Shown: one piece after another, positions 1-7,614 of the stretch
Layout: every line of letters begins with the position of its first letter
How positions within the stretch are numbered: the first letter of the stretch is position 1
NCBI GenBank assembly: GCA_963797175.1
Contig: CAWCOL010000005.1
Location: forward strand, 806,001-870,000
DNA from: DATLLN01 sp963797175
GTDB lineage: Bacteria; Actinomycetota; Thermoleophilia; Gaiellales; JAICJC01
Direction of reading: 5' to 3'
DNA length: 64,000 nt
Made by a program: the position numbers and the translations under genes
The notes under the pieces: generated by a model
Seen by the model: only the letters and a program-made list of their open reading frames with translations
What the model was told of the DNA's origin: nothing
Database searches by the model: none

Positions 1-300
1 GGCGCGGACTTCGTCGGCCGCGACGCCCTGCGCGCCGTCCGCGAGGCCGGTCCGCGGCGGGCGACGATCGGGCTGACCGTCGAGGGCGAGCCGGTGCCGC
101 GCCTGGACGACTTCTGGCCGGTGCTCGACGCCGGCGGCGCGGAGATCGGCGTGGCCCGATGGGCCGTGTGGTCGTACGCGCTCGACACCTCGATCGCCAT
201 CGCGCTGGTCGAGGCCGGCGCCGCGGCCGGAGAGCGGTTCGTGCTCCGCGCACCGGACGGCGACCGTCCTGCGCACCGCCACGCGGTGCCGTTCGTCTGA
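1..300 (+). CDS. GcvT-like aminomethyltransferase, C-terminal part
   Basis: This is the 3' end of a gene cut by the window edge: 99 codons read in frame from base 1 to a TGA. The segment DFVGRDAL followed by a short beta-rich domain matches the C-terminal barrel (GCV_T_C) of the folate-binding aminomethyltransferase family, which includes glycine cleavage T-protein and related demethylases. Only the C-terminal barrel is visible, so the substrate cannot be judged, and GcvT, a dimethylglycine-type demethylase or a YgfZ-like protein all remain possible. It converges on the small membrane protein gene with a 3 bp gap. Confidence 0.65.
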   Translation, partial: GADFVGRDALRAVREAGPRRATIGLTVEGEPVPRLDDFWPVLDAGGAEIGVARWAVWSYALDTSIAIALVEAGAAAGERFVLRAPDGDRPAHRHAVPFV

Positions 301-303
301 GCG

Positions 304-597
304 CTACGAGCTGGGCGGCGCGGTCTCGGTCACGGTGTCGGTCTCGGTGACCGTGACCGTCGGCCCCGTCTCGCTCTGCGTCACCGTCTGACCGGAGCTG
401 CGGATGACCGTCGTGCCACCCCCGCTGTCAGAACTCCCGCCGACCTCGAGGCCGACCAGCAAGCCCAGCAGCAGGCAGACGAGCATGCCGCTCAGCGCCA
501 GCAGCACGCGCTGGGTCGTCCAGCCGCCGCCGGACGGCGGCGACGGCGGAACCGGTGGCGACGGCTGCGGAGGCGGCGGTGGCTGGGCGGCGGCCAT
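304..597 (-). CDS. small proline-rich single-pass membrane protein
   Basis: A 97-residue protein with three visible parts: a Pro-rich cytoplasmic-looking head (residues 1-25), one hydrophobic membrane span (about 30-52, rich in Leu and Gly), and a Thr/Val/Ser-rich tail with repeated TVT/TET motifs that is probably extracellular. I do not recognise the family. The start is supported by a TAGCAT hexamer 5 nt upstream (603-608, minus strand) with no SD, which fits the leaderless pattern seen elsewhere in the window. Low-complexity composition makes any functional call unsafe. Confidence 0.55.
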   Translation of the reverse strand: MAAAQPPPPPQPSPPVPPSPPSGGGWTTQRVLLALSGMLVCLLLGLLVGLEVGGSSDSGGGTTVIRSSGQTVTQSETGPTVTVTETDTVTETAPPSS

Positions 598-605
598 GGC
601 TGATG

Positions 606-1397
606 CTACCCCGTCCCGGCAGCAGCCACCGGACCCGTGGCCTCGATCCCGCGCACATCGCCCTCGTCGTCTCGGAGCAGCTCGACGTCGCGGTAGCCCA
701 GCCGGGCGAGATCGCCCGCGAGCAGGTCCGGCTGATCGCCGCCCACCTCGAGCAGCAGCGCGCCGCCCGAACGGAGCACGACCCGAGCCTCATTGAGCAC
801 GCGGCGCACGACCGCGAGCCCGTCGGCGCCGCCGTCGTACCCGAGGGCCGTCTCGAACGCGAACGTGTCTCGCTGGAGCAGCCGCAGCTCGGGCGTCGGC
901 ACGTAGGGGACGACGCCGACGACCACGTCGACCCGGCCGGCCAGCAGGGGCAGCACCGGTGCGAACAGGTCGCCGAGGCGCGCGTCGACGCCGTTGGTCC
1001 GCGCGCAGGCCACCGCGGTCTGGTCGATGTCGGTGGCCATCACGACCGCGGCCGGCCTGCGCGCGGCCAGCACCTTCGCGACGGCGCCGGAGCCGGTGCA
1101 GAGATCGACGGCCGTGCCGCGCGCGGGCAGCCGCTCGACGGCCCGCAGCGCCAGCGGCTCGCTGTGCCAGCGCGGGACGTACACGCCCGGCGTCACGGCC
1201 ACCTCGATGCCGCAGAAGACAACGGAGCCGGTGATCCATGCCAGCGGTTCGCCGGTCAGCCGGCGGCGGACGAGGTCGTCGAGCACCTCCGCGTCGCCCC
1301 CGGCGCGAGCGAGCAGCTCGTCCGCCTCCTCCTCGGCCGCGATGAAGCCCTCACGGGCGAGCAGCGCGACCAATGTCTCGCGATCCTGGAATATCAC
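606..1397 (-). CDS. PrmC-related protein-glutamine N5-methyltransferase-like protein
   Basis: A 263-residue SAM-dependent methyltransferase. The N-terminal helical domain (1-75) contains RRLTGEPLAWITG, the PrmC/HemK hallmark, and the Rossmann domain carries the SAM loop DLCTGSG near residues 97-103. The catalytic NPPY motif that binds the substrate glutamine reads GVVPY (residues 161-165), so the Asn is Val. This resembles the actinobacterial PrmC-related subfamily of unknown substrate, in which the motif is usually NAPY. It is therefore probably not the housekeeping release-factor methylase, and activity is uncertain. The GTG start lies 6 nt after TAGCGT (1404-1409, minus strand), with no SD. 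Confidence 0.75.
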   Translation of the reverse strand: MIFQDRETLVALLAREGFIAAEEEADELLARAGGDAEVLDDLVRRRLTGEPLAWITGSVVFCGIEVAVTPGVYVPRWHSEPLALRAVERLPARGTAVDLCTGSGAVAKVLAARRPAAVVMATDIDQTAVACARTNGVDARLGDLFAPVLPLLAGRVDVVVGVVPYVPTPELRLLQRDTFAFETALGYDGGADGLAVVRRVLNEARVVLRSGGALLLEVGGDQPDLLAGDLARLGYRDVELLRDDEGDVRGIEATGPVAAAGTG

Positions 1398-1449
1398 GAG
1401 GTCACGCTACCGATGATACGCTCGCCGGTGGGCTACAGAGGGAGGGACG

Positions 1450-2466
1450 ATGTTCGGTATCCGTTTCATCTCACTCGTTGGACTTGTAGCGCTCGGGGTG
1501 CTCGCGTCCGCGGGCACGGCGGAGGGATACGCCGGCTCGTGGACACGCGTCTCACACCCCGCGCACTCGATGCTGGGATCCGCCGTGGCCGCGCTGCCCG
1601 ACGGGCGCGTCATGACCGTGGGTGGCTGGGACGCGAGCGACAATCTCAACACATCCGCCTACGTCCAGGCGTATCAGCCCGCCTCCGGGACGTGGAGCGG
1701 ACTGGCGCCGCTGCCGCGCCCGCGCGCGTGGCTGGGCGCCGCCACGGTGGACGGCGTCGTCTACGCACTCGGCGGCGAGGGGCCGAACGGCCACCAACAC
1801 GGGAACGTCTGGTCGTACGACGCGTCGGCGAACCGGTGGCGGGGCCGCGCGTCGATGCCGGCCGGGCTGAGCAACTTCGGCACGGCCGTGAGCGGCGGCA
1901 AGCTGTACGTGGTCGGGGGCCTGAGCGGCTCGCAGGACCTGTCGGCGCACGTCTACGCCTACACGCCCGCGTCCGACACTTGGCGCGCGGTCGCACCGCT
2001 GCCGGTGGCGACGGAGGACCAGTCGGCGGCGACGGACGCGAGCGGCCGCATCTACTCGATGGGCGGCTGCTGCAACGCGTCCGGTCACATCACCCGAGCC
2101 GTCTACCGCTACAGCCCGCAGACCGACTCGTGGGCGAGCGCGGCCCGGCTGCCGACACCGTCGGTGGACTCGAGCAATGCGGGATCGGGTGCGACGCGCG
2201 GCTCCGACGGCCGGATCTACGTCGTCGGCGGCGGCTTCTGGAACTTCGAGCGCAACTACCTGACCGCGGAGGTGCGGGTCTACACCCCGGCCACGAACAC
2301 CTGGACGCTCGGCCCGGAGCTGCCGGAGGCGGCGTCCGACGTGGCGGCGACGACGGCAGCCAACGGGACGATCTACGCCGTCGAGGGGTTCGGCCAACAC
2401 TTTGCCGACTGCATCGACGGCGGGACGCTCGCCGACTGTCACACACGGGCGTTCGCGTTCAACTGA
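1450..2466 (+). CDS. secreted kelch-repeat protein
   Basis: A 338-residue protein with an N-terminal signal peptide (hydrophobic core about residues 7-20, Ala-rich cleavage region) followed by kelch-type blades. Recurrent Gly-Gly doublets after hydrophobic strands (TVGGWD, ALGGEG, VVGGLSG, SMGGCC, VVGGGFW) alternate with W-x-x-L/A-P-L-P segments, giving five to six blades of a beta-propeller. It is probably exported. Kelch propellers act as binding modules or as carbohydrate oxidases, and no catalytic site is evident. The ATG is preceded by a GGAGGG Shine-Dalgarno at 1441-1446. It is divergent from the PrmC-like gene. Confidence 0.8.
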   Translation: MFGIRFISLVGLVALGVLASAGTAEGYAGSWTRVSHPAHSMLGSAVAALPDGRVMTVGGWDASDNLNTSAYVQAYQPASGTWSGLAPLPRPRAWLGAATVDGVVYALGGEGPNGHQHGNVWSYDASANRWRGRASMPAGLSNFGTAVSGGKLYVVGGLSGSQDLSAHVYAYTPASDTWRAVAPLPVATEDQSAATDASGRIYSMGGCCNASGHITRAVYRYSPQTDSWASAARLPTPSVDSSNAGSGATRGSDGRIYVVGGGFWNFERNYLTAEVRVYTPATNTWTLGPELPEAASDVAATTAANGTIYAVEGFGQHFADCIDGGTLADCHTRAFAFN

Positions 2467-2505
2467 GGATGTGAAAGGAGTCGTACGCGCAGAGGGCGCG
2501 GGGAG

Positions 2506-3078
2506 GTGACCCCGGAGACGCCGCTTGAGGAGCGGATTTGCGCCGACCTCGCATGGCGGGCAGGGCTCGCATGGGGCCAGCCACGGCCGGGGCATCCGGA
2601 GGGAACCGTCGAGGCGCACCTGGCCGACGTTCTCGCGAATGTCGACCGGGTCGCCTTGGACGCGGACAACCGCCGGCGGCTGCGCCTGGTCGCCCTCGTC
2701 CATGACACCTTCAAGGGCGACGTCGACCGCTCGCAGCCGAAGACCGGTGAGAACCATCACGCCATGCGCGCCCGCCGCTTCGCCGAGCGGTACATCGACG
2801 ATGACGACCTGCTCGACGTGATCGAGCTGCATGACGATGCCTACATCGCGTGGCGCCACGGCGACCGCACCGGGGACTGGCCCGAGGCGGAGCGGCGGGC
2901 ACGGGCGCTCGCCGATCGGCTGGGCGACCGGCTCGACCTCTACCTACGCTTCTACCAGGCGGACAACGAGACCGACGGCAAGACCAGCGAGCATCGCCAC
3001 TGGTTCACCGCGCTGGCCCGCCCGGATGAGGCTCACTCGAGCAGCTCCGACGCGTGCTCGCGGAACACCGCCGCGTAG
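2506..3078 (+). CDS. HD-superfamily-like hydrolase domain protein
   Basis: A 190-residue cytoplasmic protein. The segment LVALVHDTFKGDVD resembles the His-Asp (HD) metal motif of the HD phosphohydrolase superfamily, and HHAMRARRFAERY gives a following His pair as in HD domains. No GTPase, nuclease or second domain is attached, so the substrate is unknown. GTG at 2506 is chosen because a GGGAGG-type SD lies directly upstream and it gives a natural length. The last 46 bp overlap the 3' end of the cupin gene on the opposite strand, so its C-terminal 15 residues are low-complexity and may not be conserved. Confidence 0.6.
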   Translation: MTPETPLEERICADLAWRAGLAWGQPRPGHPEGTVEAHLADVLANVDRVALDADNRRRLRLVALVHDTFKGDVDRSQPKTGENHHAMRARRFAERYIDDDDLLDVIELHDDAYIAWRHGDRTGDWPEAERRARALADRLGDRLDLYLRFYQADNETDGKTSEHRHWFTALARPDEAHSSSSDACSRNTAA

Positions 3079-3437
3079 TCCGCCCCGCCGGCGTCCGGCC
3101 CGTGCAGTGCCTGGATCAGGTCGTGGATGCGCGGCGCCATGACCAGCACGTAGCGCGCGGGCTCCGACCCTGCGTTCCAGTACGCGTGCGGCGTCCCGCG
3201 CTCAACGAACACGCACTCCCCCGCGCCCGCCTCCACCGTCTCGTCACCCACCCGAAAGCCGAGCCGTCCCTCGATCACGTACCACGCCTCATCGTCGGCG
3301 TGGTGGATGTGCAGCGGCGCGATCGGGTGGTCGGGCCCGGTCACGCCACCCGGATGCTGCCACTCGACCATCACGAACTGTCCGCCGGGAGTACCCGCCG
3401 GATCGTCCGACAGCCGGATGGCTCCTCTCTGGTGCAT
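3033..3437 (-). CDS. single-domain cupin protein
   Basis: A 134-residue small cupin. Motif 1 is seen as LHIHHADDEAWYVIEG (H-x-H-x(5)-E-x(5)-G, metal ligands His, His, Glu) and motif 2 as ERGTPHAYWN with the fourth ligand His. Such stand-alone cupins bind a metal and act as dioxygenases, isomerases or sugar-binding proteins, and nothing here specifies which. The ATG is 6 nt after TATCAT (3444-3449, minus strand), with no SD. Its 3' end overlaps the HD-like gene antisense. Confidence 0.8.
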   Translation of the reverse strand: MHQRGAIRLSDDPAGTPGGQFVMVEWQHPGGVTGPDHPIAPLHIHHADDEAWYVIEGRLGFRVGDETVEAGAGECVFVERGTPHAYWNAGSEPARYVLVMAPRIHDLIQALHGPDAGGADYAAVFREHASELLE

Positions 3438-3479
3438 CGTCGGATGATAGGTAACAGGTCACGGGTGTGGCAATCCCGG

Positions 3480-3501
3480 GTGTACACAAATCGGAGTACA
3501 C
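3480..3501. promoter_or_regulatory. inverted repeat, possible operator
   Basis: Two 6 bp arms, GTGTAC and GTACAC, are separated by 10 bp in the divergent intergenic space between the cupin gene and the basic coiled-coil protein gene. The spacing is about one to one and a half helical turns, as in dimer-binding sites. No regulator is implied by sequence, and a chance occurrence is possible. Confidence 0.25.
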
Positions 3502-3596
3502 TTCACGCGCCCAGCGAGGGCTGTCCATGGCACACGGAGTCCTGGACGTTACCCGCCGTCGAAGCGACGGGCGGCGCAGGCGACGAAAGGAGCACC

Positions 3597-4028
3597 ATGG
3601 CACGCAAGGCGACACCCGCCGCGAAGCGCGGATCGCGCGACGGCAGCAAGGCGCGAGAGGCATTCAAGGCCGTCAACGAGATCACCGCGGACGGCACCAC
3701 GACGCGGCAGCAGGCGTTCGCGATCTACGCCGAGCAGATCGGCAGCCGCGCCGGGACCGTGGCGGCGAACTTCTACCGGCAGGCGCGCTCCGAAGGTGCG
3801 GTCAAGCCGCGCCGGGCCCGGCGGTCACGCACAGCCACGCGGTCGCGCACGGCCGCCCCCGCCCGCGGCGGCAGGCGCCGCACGCCGGCATCGGCGCCGG
3901 AGATGGACGCCATCCTGCTCTCGCTGGTCGGCTCGGTGGCCGAACTGGTCGAGGCGGTCAAGAGCCAGCAGGAGGAGACCCGTCAGCTGCGCGAGCGGCT
4001 GGACGGGGTGCGTACGCTGCTGGCGTAG
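3597..4028 (+). CDS. putative basic nucleoid/DNA-binding protein with C-terminal coiled coil
   Basis: A 143-residue protein in three parts: a helical N-terminal region (about 15-62) whose TRQQAF, GSRAGTVAANFYRQAR stretch looks like a helix-turn-helix, an Arg/Thr/Ala-rich basic linker (about 65-100), and an acidic helix with heptad spacing (about 105-143) likely to dimerise. I do not recognise the family. A regulator or nucleoid-associated protein is an inference from charge and helix pattern. ATG 3597 is chosen over longer starts because AAAGGAG lies 6 nt upstream. An inverted repeat at 3480-3501 sits upstream. Confidence 0.6.
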   Translation: MARKATPAAKRGSRDGSKAREAFKAVNEITADGTTTRQQAFAIYAEQIGSRAGTVAANFYRQARSEGAVKPRRARRSRTATRSRTAAPARGGRRRTPASAPEMDAILLSLVGSVAELVEAVKSQQEETRQLRERLDGVRTLLA

Positions 4029-4031
4029 CCC

Positions 4032-4475
4032 CTACGCCGTCGGGGAGGACTGCACGCGCCGCATCCGTGCGGCGAGCGTCTCCAGCATCGCGCAGGCGAT
4101 GCTCGAGTCGGTGCGGAGCAGCTTGACGAATCCCGAGCGCGGTACGTGCATCAGCTCGGTTTCCTCGGTCGCCTCGACCGTGGCGCTCCGCGGCGCACCG
4201 TCGAGCAGCGCCAGCTCGCCGAAGAAGTCGCCCGGCCCGAGCGCGACGTTCCTGCGCCCCGGCCGGCGCACCATCGCGTTGCCGGTGAGGATCACGTAGA
4301 ACGCGTCACCGCGGCCGCCCGTGCGGACGATCTGCGTGTACGGCGCGACGGTGCGCACGGCCGCGAGCTTCGCCACCTTGCCCAGCTGCCGCTTGGAGAG
4401 ATCGGCGAACAGCGGGATGTCGGCGAGCACCGCCACCCAGTCGCTGTTCATTCGGGTTGCAACCACGCGAGCCAC
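4032..4475 (-). CDS. cyclic-nucleotide-binding domain protein
   Basis: A 147-residue protein consisting of one cNMP-binding beta-barrel. The phosphate-binding cassette GDFFGELALLDGAPRSATV (about residues 82-100) has the canonical FGE-A-L-PR-A pattern that binds cAMP/cGMP, followed by the C-helix. There is no HTH, so it is not a CRP transcription factor by itself. It resembles stand-alone CNB sensors that act through protein partners. The GTG start has a GGGAGG SD with 6 nt spacing. It is 3 bp from the convergent gene end at 4028. Confidence 0.8.
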   Translation of the reverse strand: MARVVATRMNSDWVAVLADIPLFADLSKRQLGKVAKLAAVRTVAPYTQIVRTGGRGDAFYVILTGNAMVRRPGRRNVALGPGDFFGELALLDGAPRSATVEATEETELMHVPRSGFVKLLRTDSSIACAMLETLAARMRRVQSSPTA

Positions 4476-4547
4476 GCCGTCCTCCCATCGCCGGTCCGTC
4501 GGAGCGGCGAGTCTATCAGCGTGCGCCGGGGCGACAACGACCCGTCG

Positions 4548-4922
4548 TCAGCGCTCCGCGACCCAGCGGATCGCGGCGTCGAGCTCGTCGGCGTCGAACA
4601 GCCGGTATTCGCCCGGCGACATCCACCCGAAGCCGCTGACGGCGTGGCGCAGCCACGCCTTGTCGGTGACGACCGCGATCCGGCGCCAGTTGCGCAGGCC
4701 CTTGAGGCCGAACGAAACGCCGGCCTTGGCGTCCTCCCACAGCGCACCGGTTTCGAGCCCGGCGAAGTCCGGCGCCGTCGCGAACACGAGGCTGACCTCG
4801 CCCTGCTCGAGGGCCGCGCGCACCGGCGGGATCAGCCGCTCGCGGTAGTCGTCTGGGGTGATCTTGCCCGACGCGCGGAACCCCAGGACGCCCTCCGGAA
4901 GGTCGGGCAACTGCTCGATCAT
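4548..4922 (-). CDS. SpoIIAA-like (STAS/SEC14 fold) protein
   Basis: A 124-residue protein matching the SpoIIAA-like family (DUF3478): an early GFRASGKIT strand-turn, a DYRERLIPPVRAAL helix, a central LVFATAPDFAGLETGALWEDAK region and the RIAVVTDKAWLRHAV strand-helix, ending with a DADELDAAIRWV helix. The family has the STAS-like fold, but no phosphoacceptor Ser can be assigned. The ATG at 4922 is preferred over an upstream in-frame start because it lies 6 nt after TATTCT (4929-4934, minus strand) and gives the family length. Confidence 0.75.
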   Translation of the reverse strand: MIEQLPDLPEGVLGFRASGKITPDDYRERLIPPVRAALEQGEVSLVFATAPDFAGLETGALWEDAKAGVSFGLKGLRNWRRIAVVTDKAWLRHAVSGFGWMSPGEYRLFDADELDAAIRWVAER

Positions 4923-4992
4923 GGCCGCAGAATACTCCGATCGGGACGGGCAAAAGTGGCCGGTATCGGTCAGACGTGGTACTTTCGTAGGG

Positions 4993-5172
4993 ATGGGATT
5001 GGAGCGCACCTACCGCCGGGCCCGCCGCCGGGTCCGGTGCGTGACGCGGGGGCACCGGTGGCGGCAGGCAGATCGGCTGCACGGTGAGCTGGTCGTGTCG
5101 GCCGAGCAGTGCATCCGCTGCGGCCGCGTCAAGGAGCACGCGGTGCGGCCGATCACGCCCTCGCACACCTAG
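4993..5172 (+). CDS. small zinc-ribbon-like protein
   Basis: A 59-residue basic protein. CVTRGHRW near the start and CIRCGRVKEH later supply three Cys and a His in a spacing like that of DUF1660-type one-finger zinc ribbons (C-x-x-x-G-H ... C-x-R-C-G). Function is unknown; nucleic-acid or protein binding is a guess. The start is supported by a TACTTT hexamer at 4980-4985 with 7 nt spacing, and it is divergent from the SpoIIAA-like gene. Confidence 0.6.
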   Translation: MGLERTYRRARRRVRCVTRGHRWRQADRLHGELVVSAEQCIRCGRVKEHAVRPITPSHT

Positions 5173-5184
5173 CCGTTCGCGCCG

Positions 5185-6726
5185 CTAGTCACCGTCCGAG
5201 ACGGCGGCCTCGGAGAGCGGCAGCGACACCGACGGCTCCGCCTCGCGGCCCTGCCGCAGCGGCACCTCGCGCAACAGCCAGGTCAGCGCGAACGCGACGA
5301 CGGAGATCCCCGTCGCGGTGATGAACACGGGCGCCAGCGCGTTGTCGAACGCGTTCACCACCGGCCCGTGAATGGCGGCGGGCAGGTGGGCCACCACCTG
5401 CGGGTTGGCGGTGGCCGGGATGTGGGCGCCCGGCGGCAGCAGGCGATCGAGCTCGGTGGCGAGGCGATTGGTGAAGATCGCCCCGAACGCCGCAACCCCG
5501 ATCGAGCCGCCGATCTGCCGGAACAGCGTCGAGCCCGAGGTGGCCACGCCGAGGTTGCGATAGTCGACCGCGTTCTGCGCCGCCAGCACCAGCACCTGCA
5601 TGACCAGGCCGAGCCCGAGCCCGAGGATGAGCATGTAGAACGCCGCCTCGGCCGTCGAGCTGTGCACGCCCAGTCGCGAGAGCAGGAGGAGCGCGAGGGC
5701 CATGATCGCCGTGCCCACGATCGGGAACGGCTTGTAGCGGCCGAACTTGCTGATCAGCTGGCCGCTGATGATCGAGGTGACCAGCAGGCCGGCCATCAGC
5801 GGGGTCAGCATCAGCCCCGAGCCGGTCGGGGTGTGGCCCTTGACGATCTGGAGGTAGAGCGGCAGGTACGTGATCGACCCGAACAGCGCGAGGCCGACGA
5901 CGAACCCGATCGCGCTGGTCACGACGAACACGCGGTTATGGAACAGCTCGAGCGGCAGGATCGGCTCCGACGAGCGGCGCTCGGCGGCCACGAACGCGAC
6001 CAGCAGCGCAGCGCCGCCGATCATCATCGCGATGATCTGCGGCGAGCCCCAGGCGTAGGTCGTGCCGCCGAGGCTGGTGAAGAGCACGATCAGCGAGAGC
6101 GACCCGGCCAGCGTCACCGCCCCCAGGTAGTCCACGGCGTGCGACACCGGCTCGACGTTGACGTGGAAGGCGACACCGATCACGCCCAGCGCGAGGACGC
6201 CCAGCGGCAGGTTCACGTAGAAGATCCAGCGCCACGACAGGTGGTCGACGAAGAACCCGCCGAGCAGCGGCCCGATCACGGTGGACACGCCGAAGACGCC
6301 GCCGAAGAACCCCTGGTAGCGGCCCCGGTCCCGGGGCGGGATGATGTCGCCAATCACGGCCAGCGTGACGACGATCAGGCCGCCGCCGCCCAGGCCCTGG
6401 ATGCCCCGGAACAGGATCAGCTCGGTCATGTTCTGGCTCAGGCCGCACAGCGCCGAGCCGACCAGGAAGATCACGATCGCGGTCTGCAGCACCGGCTTGC
6501 GGCCGTGCTGGTCGCCCAGCTTCCCGTACAGCGGGCCGACGATGGTCGAGGCCAGCAGGTAGGACGTGACAACCCACGAGAGGTGCGAGAGGCCGCCCAG
6601 GTCGCCAACGATGGTGGGCAGCGCCGTCGAGACGATCGTCTGGTCGAGCGAGGCCAGCAGCAGCACCAGCATCAGCGCGGCGAAGATCAGGCGGACGCGC
6701 GGCGCCTCCGTCGTCGGGGCGGTCAC
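5185..6726 (-). CDS. DHA2 (EmrB/QacA-type) 14-TM drug efflux MFS transporter
   Basis: A 513-residue integral membrane protein with 14 predicted hydrophobic spans. TM1 contains LDQTIVSTALPTI (DHA2 motif D1), the loop GKLGDQHGRKP is MFS motif A, and GVFGVSTVIGPLLGG is the antiporter motif C. It is expected to export hydrophobic or cationic compounds using the proton gradient. The GTG start at 6726 overlaps the tetR stop (GTGA), so it is translationally coupled to its probable repressor gene. A longer in-frame start would run through tetR and is rejected. Confidence 0.92.
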   Translation of the reverse strand: MTAPTTEAPRVRLIFAALMLVLLLASLDQTIVSTALPTIVGDLGGLSHLSWVVTSYLLASTIVGPLYGKLGDQHGRKPVLQTAIVIFLVGSALCGLSQNMTELILFRGIQGLGGGGLIVVTLAVIGDIIPPRDRGRYQGFFGGVFGVSTVIGPLLGGFFVDHLSWRWIFYVNLPLGVLALGVIGVAFHVNVEPVSHAVDYLGAVTLAGSLSLIVLFTSLGGTTYAWGSPQIIAMMIGGAALLVAFVAAERRSSEPILPLELFHNRVFVVTSAIGFVVGLALFGSITYLPLYLQIVKGHTPTGSGLMLTPLMAGLLVTSIISGQLISKFGRYKPFPIVGTAIMALALLLLSRLGVHSSTAEAAFYMLILGLGLGLVMQVLVLAAQNAVDYRNLGVATSGSTLFRQIGGSIGVAAFGAIFTNRLATELDRLLPPGAHIPATANPQVVAHLPAAIHGPVVNAFDNALAPVFITATGISVVAFALTWLLREVPLRQGREAEPSVSLPLSEAAVSDGD

Positions 6727-7397
6727 GACGCGGCCTTCGATCCCGGAGCGGCACGCCGCGCGTCGCCGCGCAGGCGGCCCGCCGCGCGCTCCAGCTGGGC
6801 CTGCGACAGCGGCGGCGCGGACTGGGCCGTCGCAGCCGCCGGGCGCAGCCCGTCCAGCGCCCAGTGCAGATGGCGGCGGCGGGCGGCGGCGGGGATGCCG
6901 GCGTCGATCAGCGGGCCGAACGACCACAGCAGCAGCGCGAGGTCGGACAGCGTGAAGTCGGTGCGAAGCACCCCCTGCGCGTGGGCGCCGGCCAGCAGCG
7001 CGTCCAGGGCGGCGTGCACCTCGGCGCGCAGCTCGGCCACGCGGCCCGTGTGAGCGGAGCGGTGCAGCACGTCGCGCAGCACTCGCTCGCGGGCCTGAAG
7101 GTCGATCATCGCCTGCAGGAAGTCCTCGAGCCCGTCCCCGGGCTCGGCGGCAGCGGCATCGGCGAGCGTGACCACCGCACCGAGGCGCTCCTCGAGCAGC
7201 GCGTCGATCAGCGCCTGGCGTGAGGGGAAGTGCCGGTACAGCGTGCCGATGCCGACGCCCGCACGGCGCGCGATCTCCTCCAGGGACGCGTCAACGCCGC
7301 GCTCGCCGAACACGTCCCGCGCGGCGGCGAGCAGCAGCTCCCGGTTGCGCACCGCGTCGCGGCGCGGCCCGCGCGCCGGTGTGGCGGTCGCCTCCAT
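6723..7397 (-). CDS. TetR-family transcriptional regulator
   Basis: A 224-residue regulator. The N-terminal HTH is canonical: RELLLAAARDVFGERG helix, then SLEEIARRAGVGIGTLYRHF, then PSRQALIDALLEER (residues about 18-75). The C-terminal ligand domain is divergent, as usual. It is the first gene of a two-gene unit with the efflux pump and very probably represses it. The start lies 6 nt after TACGCT (7404-7409, minus strand), and a perfect 26 bp palindrome sits immediately upstream of that hexamer, which implies autorepression relieved by a pump substrate. Confidence 0.9.
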   Translation of the reverse strand: MEATATPARGPRRDAVRNRELLLAAARDVFGERGVDASLEEIARRAGVGIGTLYRHFPSRQALIDALLEERLGAVVTLADAAAAEPGDGLEDFLQAMIDLQARERVLRDVLHRSAHTGRVAELRAEVHAALDALLAGAHAQGVLRTDFTLSDLALLLWSFGPLIDAGIPAAARRRHLHWALDGLRPAAATAQSAPPLSQAQLERAAGRLRGDARRAAPGSKAAS

Positions 7398-7411
7398 CGG
7401 GCGAGCGTAGC

Positions 7412-7437
7412 AGAAACGGAGGTCAACCTCCGTTTCT
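7412..7437. promoter_or_regulatory. TetR operator palindrome
   Basis: A perfect inverted repeat of 12 bp arms, AGAAACGGAGGT and ACCTCCGTTTCT, with a CA spacer. It lies 2 bp upstream of the tetR -10 hexamer (7404-7409, minus strand), so a bound dimer would cover the -35 region. Size and symmetry are typical of TetR-family sites, and binding by the adjacent regulator is an inference from position. Confidence 0.8.
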
Positions 7438-7462
7438 TCCCCACCCCGTCACCCCGGATCGG

Positions 7463-7491
7463 TTGAAACCGGACGCCCGCGAAGCTAGAGT
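7463..7491 (+). promoter_or_regulatory. sigma-70-type promoter for the secreted protein gene
   Basis: TTGAAA (7463-7468), a 17 bp spacer and TAGAGT (7486-7491) form a near-consensus housekeeping promoter. It points at the gene starting at 7615 and implies a leader of roughly 115 nt containing its own SD. Confidence 0.55.
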
Positions 7492-7614
7492 CGCCGCGAA
7501 GGTAGTCCCAGGGGGAGTCTCGGGTCGACGTCCGGCAGTCGCCCCACAGACAGGTATCGGGGTCCGGCGTGTCGCGGCGTGGCCGCGCACTCCTCCGCAC
7601 ACCCGGGAGGTGTC

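Noticed and set aside
555..2474. A long plus-strand frame across the PrmC-like gene and the kelch gene
   Set aside because: It is antisense to one gene and out of frame with the other, and lacks any family signature.
5368..7053. A 561-codon frame antisense to the MFS transporter
   Set aside because: Charged low-complexity shadow; the minus strand shows clear MFS motifs.
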